Shown here: piece by piece, positions 1 through 5,213 of the stretch | Layout of the letters: each line of letters starts with the position of its first letter | Numbering within the stretch: the first letter of the stretch is position 1 | Position numbers and translations under genes: made by a program | Notes under the pieces: model-generated | What the model saw: only the letters and a program-made list of their open reading frames with translations | The model's database searches: none | Told to the model about the DNA's origin: nothing | NCBI GenBank assembly: GCA_011051745.1 | Contig: DRKO01000014.1 | Span: forward strand, 1 to 5,213 | Source of the DNA: Chloroflexota bacterium | GTDB lineage: Bacteria; Chloroflexota; Anaerolineae; Aggregatilineales; UBA3940 | DNA: 5,213 nucleotides | Reading direction: 5' to 3'

Positions 1-1
1 C

Positions 2-2113
2 GAGTTTGAGGCAGAGCGTCAGCGCCTCATGGCGGCAGAGGGGTATAAGGCCTGCATCGGCAATTTCGCCACCGGTACGCCCTCAATCAGCGATTCCGAG
101 GACGACACCGAGAGGCCCGACCTGTGGCCGGAGTTCTATCCCGCGCTTGAGGTTGCCCATGAACTGGGGAACATCCTCGGATTGCATGAATACGGCGGCC
201 TGTGGATGGACCTCTGGTATGGCCCGAACCAGTCTGCCGCGCTGCGCAGCGGGAACCGCGTCCCCTTCCCGGAGGAGCATTACGAGGGGTGGCTCTTTGC
301 ACGCTATCGCAAAGTGTGGCGGCGGCACATCGAGCCTAATGGCTGGACGAACATCCGTATCGCCCTGACGGAGTTCGGGCTGGATATGGCCGGTACGGTG
401 GATACCGATGTACTCGCCGGGTACCCAACCGGCTCATGGCGCACCTGTGACCGGGCATGGCGGGAGCTGGATAATCGCCCGGACACCGAACAGTATTATG
501 TTGAGCAACTTCAATGGTGTGACCGCCAGATGCAGAAAGATCGCTACCTGATCGGCTGTACCATTTTCACCTGGGGCACGATGGGCGAGCTATGGAGAGA
601 TTTCGACATCGAAGGGCCGGTCGCCGATATGCTGGTTGACTACATCGCCCACACGAGGGGTGAACCGGACGACGATGTCATCATTGCTGACACAGATACT
701 TCGGAGATTTCCATCGAGACTCCGGCGCTCGCTCCCGGTGAGAAGATGACGATCACCTCCAACCGTGGAGGGAGCCTGAGTATACGCAAAGGGCCGGGTA
801 GCCACTTTGAGAGCGTTGCCTCTATTCTCATTGGCGACCCCCTCACTGTGCTGGGTGATCACGAGGAGGCCAGCCGCAAAATCGGCAAGTCCGGCGAGTG
901 GATTCCGGTCATGACCCGTGAAGGCCTCAGGGGCTGGGTGAGCGCTCTCTTTGTGCAACCGGCGACGGTTGTGCATCCCGGTGAAGGCGGCTCTGTCGTT
1001 GTCACCCCTTCCACTACCACCGGGGAACTCTGGCTCCGAACAACCGCCACCAGCGGCCTGCGGGTGCGCTCCGGCTCCGGAGTTCAGCATCCGATGATCG
1101 GCTCCATCATGCCGGGCGATCAGGTTAAGGCTCTGGGAAGTGCCGACGATGTGCGTGCCCGGCTGGGCAAAAGCGGCCAGTGGATTCAGGTCGAACTGCC
1201 GAACGGGGTTGTTGGCTGGGCCTCCGCGCTGTTTCTGGAGGAGGTTCCAGAGTACGTCGAGTCACCGGTCGGGCATGCGCTGATCGGGTTGCACGGCCCT
1301 GCCGATCCGGGTATGTGGCCCTGGGACGAGGCGGCCTACGAAGCCATTGAGCAGGCCCGTGTTGAGGCCGTCAAAATCCTTGCCGCCGGAGATGTCGGCT
1401 CCGGGCTGGTGGAGGAGCTTCACCGCCGGGGGGTGAGCTTCATTCTGGCGCGTTTGTTCGCCAAGTTTTCGGAGCCGCGCACACCTCAGGAGTTTGTGGA
1501 CGAGGTGGCCCCGGCCACCGGACGGCTTTATGAGGCAGGCGTCCGCTATTTCGAGGTGCATAACGAGCCGAACCTTCACCACCCCGACAGCCCGGAGGGG
1601 ATGGGTGTCGCCTGGCAGACGGGTAAGGAATTCGGCGAATTCTTCCTGAAAGCTGTTGACCTCCTGAGGGAGCGCTTCCCTGGAGGCCGGTTTGGCTGGC
1701 CGGGCGTCTCCCCCGGGCCGGAGCTTACCCCGACCCCTGCGAACCCGATCCGTCGTTATGATTCGGCCAGGTTCGAGCGCGAAGCCGCCTTCGCCATGCA
1801 GCAGGCCGATTTCATCTGTATGCACACCTACTGGGGGGCTGATGGTTCAACCGTGATGGATGCGGTTAAGAAGGTCGAAGCCTATTGTGATCGCTTCCCT
1901 GACAAGGCGATCTTTGTCTCCGAGTTCAGCAACTCCCACCGCCACATCGCCAAAGACGTTAAAGGGCTGGAATACGTTCAGTTTTACCGGGAATTGCGCA
2001 AGCTCCCGCCCAATCTGGGCGGTTCGTTCGCCTATGTTCTCTCCTCGTCCAGCGGCTTTGAAGCGGAAACATGGAAGGGCAGCCCCATCCCGAAGCGGGT
2101 GGGCGAGCGCTGA
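2..2113 (+). CDS. Glycosidase-like protein: partial TIM barrel, two SH3b domains, complete second TIM barrel (5' end outside window)
   Basis: The frame is open from base 2, so the start lies left of the window; residues here count from the ATG at 29. Residues 1-205 look like the second half of a TIM barrel: strand-like KACIGNF, then ILGLHEYGG (E54), IALTEFGLD (E115, likely nucleophile) and GCTIFTWG. Two SH3b domains follow (about 243-310 and 337-404). Residues 415-694 read as a whole barrel, with strands near HALIGLHG, VEAVKILA, VSFILARLF, YFEVHNEPN, GRFGWPGV, DFICMHTYW, AIFVSEFSN and GSFAYVLS. In clan GH-A enzymes the acid/base Glu sits in an N-E-P after strand 4 and the nucleophile after strand 7, which fits E513 and E632. 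I infer a secreted or surface enzyme acting on a polysaccharide or cell wall, with the SH3b pair for binding. GH family and substrate cannot be named, and any signal peptide would be upstream. It is convergent with tRNA-Val; stop is TGA. Confidence 0.85.
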   Translation, partial: EFEAERQRLMAAEGYKACIGNFATGTPSISDSEDDTERPDLWPEFYPALEVAHELGNILGLHEYGGLWMDLWYGPNQSAALRSGNRVPFPEEHYEGWLFARYRKVWRRHIEPNGWTNIRIALTEFGLDMAGTVDTDVLAGYPTGSWRTCDRAWRELDNRPDTEQYYVEQLQWCDRQMQKDRYLIGCTIFTWGTMGELWRDFDIEGPVADMLVDYIAHTRGEPDDDVIIADTDTSEISIETPALAPGEKMTITSNRGGSLSIRKGPGSHFESVASILIGDPLTVLGDHEEASRKIGKSGEWIPVMTREGLRGWVSALFVQPATVVHPGEGGSVVVTPSTTTGELWLRTTATSGLRVRSGSGVQHPMIGSIMPGDQVKALGSADDVRARLGKSGQWIQVELPNGVVGWASALFLEEVPEYVESPVGHALIGLHGPADPGMWPWDEAAYEAIEQARVEAVKILAAGDVGSGLVEELHRRGVSFILARLFAKFSEPRTPQEFVDEVAPATGRLYEAGVRYFEVHNEPNLHHPDSPEGMGVAWQTGKEFGEFFLKAVDLLRERFPGGRFGWPGVSPGPELTPTPANPIRRYDSARFEREAAFAMQQADFICMHTYWGADGSTVMDAVKKVEAYCDRFPDKAIFVSEFSNSHRHIAKDVKGLEYVQFYRELRKLPPNLGGSFAYVLSSSSGFEAETWKGSPIPKRVGER
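755..1240 (+). repeat. Tandem pair of bacterial SH3 (SH3b) domains inside the glycosidase-like gene
   Basis: These are two diverged copies of about 68 residues. Shared landmarks are an R-x-G-x-G start (RKGPGS and RSGSGV), a G-D turn (IGDPLTVLG and PGDQVKALG), a charged insert of about ten residues, then GKSGEWI or GKSGQWI, and a GW(V/A)SALF end. The linker between them, about residues 311-336, is rich in Gly, Ser and Thr. SH3b domains usually bind peptidoglycan or other cell-surface polymers, so a targeting role is likely. The charged insert before the G-K-S-G-x-W core lengthens the usual SH3b hairpin. I recall similar inserts from Anaerolineae-type proteins, which is part of the taxonomic guess. 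Confidence 0.8.
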
Positions 2114-2140
2114 TACCCTGATCTGCGAAGTAGAAACCAC

Positions 2141-2171
2141 GAGCGCCCGGCACTGATCACACCGGGCGCTC
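2141..2171. terminator. Perfect 10-bp hairpin between convergent genes, likely bidirectional terminator
   Basis: GAGCGCCCGG (2141-2150) and its exact reverse complement CCGGGCGCTC (2162-2171) flank an 11-nt loop. The hairpin lies 27 nt past the stop of the + strand glycosidase-like gene and 12 nt past the 3' end of the - strand tRNA-Val. This is where a shared terminator for two converging transcripts is expected. There is no real T-run on the + side; the - side continues GTGGTTTCTACTTC, which is only mildly T-rich. The structure is certain from the sequence, while intrinsic termination is inferred. Confidence 0.65.
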
Positions 2172-2183
2172 CTGAGTCTCGTG

Positions 2184-2257
2184 TGGGCGGTACAAGACTC
2201 GAACTTGTGACCTCTTCCTTGTAAGGGAAGCGCTCTAACCAGCTGAGCTAACCGCCC
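2184..2257 (-). tRNA. tRNA-Val (anticodon UAC)
   Basis: The reverse strand folds into a complete 74-nt cloverleaf. It has a 7-bp acceptor GGGCGGT/ACCGCCC, a D arm GCTC-AGCTGGTTA-GAGC, and an anticodon arm CTTCC-CTTACAA-GGAAG. A five-base variable loop AGGTC and a T arm ACAAG-TTCGAGT-CTTGT follow. All stems pair perfectly. The seven-base loop places TAC at positions 34-36, which reads valine GUA and, with wobble modification, other GUN codons. The discriminator base is A and is followed by CAC, so the CCA end is not encoded and must be added by nucleotidyltransferase. The gene has its own promoter just upstream (2269-2298) and a hairpin 12 nt downstream. Confidence 0.97.
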
Positions 2258-2268
2258 CCTCCGGCGTC

Positions 2269-2298
2269 ATTATAGCGACGAGGGAAGGATGCTGTCAA
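2269..2298 (-). promoter_or_regulatory. Consensus sigma-70-type promoter for tRNA-Val
   Basis: Read on the - strand, TTGACA (2298-2293) and TATAAT (2274-2269) are both perfect matches to the housekeeping consensus and are separated by 18 bp. The -10 ends 11 bp before the mature 5' end of tRNA-Val, so a start about seven bases downstream gives a leader of only a few nucleotides. The -35 begins six bases after the dcd stop codon. Two exact hexamers at acceptable spacing, directly before a stable RNA gene, make this a strong call. Confidence 0.9.
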
Positions 2299-2303
2299 CC
2301 GCG

Positions 2304-2858
2304 CTAGACGCGCGGCAGGACAACCCCTTCCTGCCCCTGATATTTGCCTTTGCGGTCGGCGTAAGTGACATCGCACACCTCATCGCCTTCAAAGAAGAGA
2401 ATCTGTGCGATCCCTTCGTTGGCGTAGACCTTCGCGGGCAGGGGGGTCACGTTGCTGATCTCCAGCGTGATGATCCCCTCCCAGCCTGCTTCCAGCACCG
2501 TAGTGGGGATCAGGATACCGGCCCGAATGTAGGTTGATTTGCACAGTACCACGCCCGTCACGGTGGGGGGCATACGCATCATCTCGACCGAATGCGCCAG
2601 CACGAACGAGTTGGGCGGGATGACACACACATCTCCCTGAAAATCCACATAGGCCTGTGGATCGAAGTTCTTGGGGTCTACGATGCGCGAGTGCACGTTA
2701 GTGAAGATTTTAAACCGGTCGGAGACGCGGATATCGTAGCCGTAGGATGACAGGCCGTATGAGATCACGCCGTTTCTCATCTGCCTGTCCACAAACGGCT
2801 CGATCATGCCGTGTTCCAGCGCCATCTTCTTGATCCAGTTGTCTGCTTTGAGTCCCAT
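2304..2858 (-). CDS. dcd: dCTP deaminase
   Basis: This 184-residue protein deaminates dCTP to dUTP in the cytosol, feeding dUMP and then dTTP synthesis; it forms trimers of the dUTPase fold. Recognition rests on nearly full-length resemblance to the 180-190 residue Dcd group: N-terminal MGLKADNWI, HGMIEPF (16-22), SSYGYDIR (37-44), the VDPKNFD region (60-66), GDVCVIPPNSF (75-85), KSTYIRAG (107-114), GWEGIITLEISN (125-136, E133 the likely catalytic Glu), and the tail ADRKGKYQGQ. K107-S108 and R112 match the Ser and Arg that bind substrate in E. coli Dcd. The residue before KS is Cys106 where relatives usually have Gly. The ATG follows GGGGAG at 11 nt, with a second GGAG only 3 nt away. It lies 70 nt after argS on the same strand with no promoter visible between, so cotranscription is likely. 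Whether it also hydrolyses dUTP cannot be told from sequence. Confidence 0.95.
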   Translation of the reverse strand: MGLKADNWIKKMALEHGMIEPFVDRQMRNGVISYGLSSYGYDIRVSDRFKIFTNVHSRIVDPKNFDPQAYVDFQGDVCVIPPNSFVLAHSVEMMRMPPTVTGVVLCKSTYIRAGILIPTTVLEAGWEGIITLEISNVTPLPAKVYANEGIAQILFFEGDEVCDVTYADRKGKYQGQEGVVLPRV

Positions 2859-2928
2859 CGTCTCCGGTTCTCCCCTGTCGTGTGGTTGCGTCGAGTCGCC
2901 GGGAGCGCCCTTCCGAGGGGTCGCTCTC

Positions 2929-4587
2929 TCACATCCTCTCCGGTGCGCTCATTCCCATCAGGTCGAGGGTGCGGGCCAGCACCACTCTGGCTGCTGCGTA
3001 GAGTTTCAGGCGTGCTCTGGCGAGCTCCTCCGGCACTTCGCTGTGCAGTGCCCGTATCTCCTCATAGGTGGGGTGGAAGACCCGCGCCAGTTCCTCATGT
3101 GCCCAGAAGGCGATCTTGTGGGGGGCCAGTTCGCGGACGCACAGGTCGATCACCTCCGGCAATTCGATCAGCTTCCGGATCAGCGCCAGTTCGCGCGGGT
3201 CGGTGAGCAGCGAGACATCCCCGCCTTCCATCGAGACGCCCCGTTCTTCGGCCACCCGTGCGATGCTCACACATCGGACGTGGGCGTTCTGGATGTAGTA
3301 GACGGGGTTCTCGTTGGACTGCTTGCGGGCCAGATCGAGGTCAAAGACCATGTGGCTTTCCGGGCTGCGGGCCAGCATGAAGTAGCGCACCGCGTCCGCG
3401 CCCACCTCGTCCACCAGCTCATCCAGCGTGACGAATTCGCCCTTGCGCGTGCTCATGCGCCGCGTCTCGCCTCCCTCTTTGAGGGTGACAAACTGGTGGA
3501 TGAGCACCTTCACGCGGCTGTCATCGTAGCCCAGCGCACGTAATCCGGCCAGCACGTCAGGGTATTCTTCGATGTGGTCGGCCCCCAGAATGTTGACCGC
3601 CAGATCGAAGCCGCGCTCCAGCTTGTTGATGTGGTACGCGATGTCGGGCGTCCGGTAGGTCGGCTCGCCGGTGGATTTGATCAGAACTTTGTCCTGATCC
3701 ATCCCCAGCGCGGTTGTTTTGAACCACACCGCGCCGTCCTTTTCGTACACCAGACCGCGCTCCCGCAGCCCCTCCACAACGCGATCAACTGCCCCGTTCT
3801 CGTACAGCCAGTTTTCGTTGAAGAAATTGTCAAACTCGATGTTGATCCGCCTGAGGGCAGCGCGGATCATCTCGAAGATTTTCGCCTCGGCGTACTCCTT
3901 GAAGGGCGTCAGGTCTTCCTCGTCGGCCAGCTCCGCGCCGTGCTCCGCGATCAACTGGTCGGCGATGTCGTACAGGTAATCGCCCTGATACCCGTCTTCG
4001 GGGAATTCAAAGGGCAGGCCCAGCCGCTCCCGGTAACGGGCACGCAGGCTCTCGGCCAGCAGTCGCATCTGCCGCCCTGCGTTGTTGAAGTAGTACTCCA
4101 GCTCAACGTCGTATCCCATCGCGCGGAGCAGGCGGGCCAGCGTGTCGCCCATCACGCCGCCGCGCACCCGTCCCACCGTGATCGGCCCCGTCGGGTTGGC
4201 GCTGACGCACTCCACCTGAGCACGCTTCCCCGCGAAGTCGTCCATCCGGGCGAACGAGGGACCCTCCTCCAGAATGCGCTCTACCTGCTGCTGCAACCAC
4301 GAGTCGGCCAGCCGGAAGTTGATAAACCCGCCTGCACGTTCCAGCGAGCCGATGTACTCCGTCTGTGGGAAATACTCGATGAGTATCCCGGCGATCTGAT
4401 CCGGCCTGGCGCGGGCCAGTTTGGCAAGCTGCATCGCGGCGGGCGTGGCGTAATCTCCGTGTTCGGGCCTGCGGGTTCCCGTCACTTTGAGCGGCGGAAT
4501 CTCGAAGGTGGGCAGTGCACCGGCTTTCTGGGCGTTTTCCACCGCCTGCCGGAGCCGCTGTGTCAGGTCTTGGGGAATGCGAATCAC
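2929..4587 (-). CDS. argS: Arginyl-tRNA synthetase
   Basis: This class Ia synthetase of 552 residues charges tRNA-Arg with arginine. In order, counting from the GTG: an N-terminal ArgS-specific domain (about 1-90, with RRPEHGDYATPAAMQLAK), the catalytic Rossmann core opening at SANPTGPITVGR (129-140), YYFNNAGRQ (165-173), YRTPDIAYH (311-319), GADHIEEYPDV (335-345), LIHQFVTL (362-369), the KMSK-equivalent RMSTRKGEFVTL (377-388), FDLDLA, QSNENPVYYIQNAH (424-436), and a helical anticodon-binding domain ending at RTLDLMGM. The usual HVGH appears here as TVGR. The GTG start at 4587 is chosen because AGGAGG sits 5 nt upstream and a promoter lies at 4621-4649. An in-frame ATG at 4689 lies upstream of that promoter, and the 34 residues it would add do not resemble ArgS. 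Length is typical for the family. Confidence 0.96.
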   Translation of the reverse strand: MIRIPQDLTQRLRQAVENAQKAGALPTFEIPPLKVTGTRRPEHGDYATPAAMQLAKLARARPDQIAGILIEYFPQTEYIGSLERAGGFINFRLADSWLQQQVERILEEGPSFARMDDFAGKRAQVECVSANPTGPITVGRVRGGVMGDTLARLLRAMGYDVELEYYFNNAGRQMRLLAESLRARYRERLGLPFEFPEDGYQGDYLYDIADQLIAEHGAELADEEDLTPFKEYAEAKIFEMIRAALRRINIEFDNFFNENWLYENGAVDRVVEGLRERGLVYEKDGAVWFKTTALGMDQDKVLIKSTGEPTYRTPDIAYHINKLERGFDLAVNILGADHIEEYPDVLAGLRALGYDDSRVKVLIHQFVTLKEGGETRRMSTRKGEFVTLDELVDEVGADAVRYFMLARSPESHMVFDLDLARKQSNENPVYYIQNAHVRCVSIARVAEERGVSMEGGDVSLLTDPRELALIRKLIELPEVIDLCVRELAPHKIAFWAHEELARVFHPTYEEIRALHSEVPEELARARLKLYAAARVVLARTLDLMGMSAPERM

Positions 4588-4592
4588 AGACT

Positions 4593-4598
4593 CCTCCT
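4593..4598 (-). promoter_or_regulatory. Shine-Dalgarno deciding the argS GTG start
   Basis: On the - strand, AGGAGG sits 5 nt before GTG at 4587, within the run GAGGAGGAGTCT. It is the best ribosome-binding site near the 5' end of argS and fixes the start at an uncommon GTG rather than at the upstream ATG. Confidence 0.85.
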
Positions 4599-4620
4599 CA
4601 GGGTCTACATATCGCGCGCA

Positions 4621-4649
4621 ATTGTAGCATGAAGCGCATGGCTCTCCAA
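4621..4649 (-). promoter_or_regulatory. Predicted argS(-dcd) promoter with extended -10
   Basis: On the - strand, TTGGAG (4649-4644) and TACAAT (4626-4621) are 17 bp apart. The -10 is preceded by TGC, an extended -10 arrangement, and differs from TATAAT at one base. Transcription would begin near 4612-4614, giving a leader of roughly 25 nt that contains the AGGAGG. The promoter lies between the gcvPB terminator hairpin and argS, as expected for a new transcription unit. dcd is probably read from it as well. Confidence 0.7.
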
Positions 4650-4680
4650 TGTATACCTGCAGAGAAGCAGGGAAAAGGTC

Positions 4681-4709
4681 GGCCCCCATTCCATTGTGGA
4701 GTGGGGGCC
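4681..4709 (-). terminator. Rho-independent terminator of gcvPB
   Basis: The arms are GGCCCCCACTCC and GGAATGGGGGCC on the - strand, a 12-position stem with one A-C mismatch and a 5-nt loop, ACAAT. GACCTTTTCCC follows, giving a short T-run. The hairpin lies 38 nt after the gcvPB stop and just before the argS promoter, so it insulates the two units. On the + strand the mismatch becomes a G-T wobble, but no T-run follows there and no + strand gene reads into it. Confidence 0.75.
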
Positions 4710-4747
4710 GTGCCTGAAAGAGGAGGATTCACATGGTGGTGATAACG

Positions 4748-5213
4748 CTAGTCCCCTGCCACTTCCTCAGGGTAGGGGCGGCAGCAAAGAACAAGCTCTT
4801 TGGCTGCCCGCACCTCATCCAGTCGCCCGATGGGGGTCGTGTGCGGCGCGGTGTGCAACAACTCCGGGTTCTCACGGGCCTCGCGGGCGATCGCCAGCAT
4901 GGCGTCGGCGAATTGATCGAGCGTTTCCTTGCTCTCCGTCTCGGTTGGCTCGATCATCAAAGCGCCGTGTACCCGCAGCGTCGTTCCCATCGGCTTGCCG
5001 AGTGGGAAGTAGTTTGTCGGCGGGTGGAAGCCGTAGTCCATCAGACGCTTGGAGACATCCAGCGCGTGCACACCCAGATCGAGCAGGTCGCCCTCGGCGA
5101 CGAACTCGTGCATGCACGTCCGTTCTCCGTAGGGAATTTCCCACGCCTCGCTGATGCGCTTCATCAGGTAGTTGGCGTTCAGGACGGCCATCTCGCTGAC
5201 GCGCCGTAGCCCC
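4748..5213 (-). CDS. gcvPB: Glycine dehydrogenase (decarboxylating) subunit 2, C-terminal part
   Basis: This is the C-terminal 154 or so residues of the P-protein of the glycine cleavage system, the PLP enzyme that decarboxylates glycine and passes the aminomethyl group to lipoyl-GcvH. The frame is open to the right edge, reading GLRRVSEMAVLNANYL there, so the Met at 5191 is internal. Family landmarks are AVLNANYLMKRI, CMHEFV, DVSKRLMDYGFHPPT, ALMIEPTETESKETLDQF and the ending APHTTPIGRLDEVRAA. That ending is typical of the separate B subunit rather than the single-chain GcvP, so a gcvPA partner should lie upstream, to the right. The PLP lysine is outside the window. Relative to common GcvPB sequences there is an extra stretch of about eight residues (GKPMGTTL) after NYFPL. 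Stop TAG at 4748-4750, followed by a terminator hairpin. Confidence 0.95.
   Translation of the reverse strand, partial: GLRRVSEMAVLNANYLMKRISEAWEIPYGERTCMHEFVAEGDLLDLGVHALDVSKRLMDYGFHPPTNYFPLGKPMGTTLRVHGALMIEPTETESKETLDQFADAMLAIAREARENPELLHTAPHTTPIGRLDEVRAAKELVLCCRPYPEEVAGD

Noticed and set aside
1262..1825. - strand open frame of 187 codons inside the glycosidase-like gene
   Set aside because: The + strand frame here encodes a continuous barrel with catalytic motifs; the reverse frame has none. The same applies to the - strand frame at 590-1090, opposite the SH3b region.
2901..2928. Imperfect hairpin in the argS-dcd gap (GAGCG and CGCTC arms with a CCC/GGG inner stem)
   Set aside because: It has a bulge and a mismatch, and no T-run follows on the - strand. 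It is too weak to call a terminator or attenuator, and no new promoter is seen before dcd.
2806..3543. + strand open frame of 245 codons over the start of dcd and the end of argS
   Set aside because: It overlaps two certain genes on the opposite strand and shows no family resemblance.
3574..4632. + strand open frame of 352 codons across argS
   Set aside because: It is antisense to argS, whose motifs are conserved throughout. The long open frame is a result of GC-rich codon use, and the translation has no domain signature.
4733..5209. + strand open frame of 158 codons whose ATG has GAGGAGG a few bases upstream
   Set aside because: It is wholly antisense to the clearly conserved gcvPB from base 4748 on, and its translation shows no recognisable family. 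The Shine-Dalgarno-like run looks fortuitous.
1..5213. CRISPR array, insertion sequence, toxin-antitoxin or defence locus
   Set aside because: I saw no regularly spaced direct repeats, transposase-like frames or inverted-repeat ends, and all the sequence is accounted for by the listed genes and short intergenic signals.

Overview
This 5.2 kb, GC-rich window looks like ordinary bacterial chromosome. It holds one large secreted-type enzyme gene on the + strand facing a run of housekeeping genes on the - strand. The organism is probably a member of the Chloroflexota, perhaps Anaerolineae-like. I infer this from the style of the SH3b domains, which carry a charged insert before a G-x-x-G-x-W core, from a two-subunit glycine decarboxylase, and from an arginyl-tRNA synthetase of the N-P-T-G-P type. 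The phylum is recalled from family resemblance and has not been tested.

Layout. From the left edge to 2113 (+), a gene that starts outside the window encodes the C-terminal half of one TIM-barrel glycosidase-like module, two bacterial SH3 domains, and a second, complete TIM-barrel module with a recognisable acid/base and nucleophile pair. A perfect 10-bp hairpin at 2141-2171 separates it from the convergent tRNA-Val(UAC) gene (2184-2257, -). That tRNA has its own consensus promoter (TTGACA, 18 bp, TATAAT) just downstream of dcd. The - strand then carries dcd (dCTP deaminase, 2304-2858) and argS (arginyl-tRNA synthetase, 2929-4587). argS starts at a GTG behind a strong Shine-Dalgarno and an extended -10 promoter at 4621-4649. 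A terminator hairpin at 4681-4709 closes the upstream gene gcvPB (glycine dehydrogenase subunit 2), which runs off the right edge.

How it works together. Transcription on the - strand appears to fall into three units: gcvPB ending at its hairpin, argS-dcd from the argS promoter, and tRNA-Val from its own promoter. The functions are unrelated housekeeping ones: one-carbon/glycine metabolism, tRNA charging, pyrimidine deoxynucleotide supply, and a valine tRNA. The + strand glycosidase gene is the only accessory-looking element.

I see no CRISPR array, insertion sequence, toxin-antitoxin or defence locus. No previously undescribed system can be claimed from this window. The points most worth a second look are the dual-barrel/SH3 architecture and the altered HIGH signature of ArgS.
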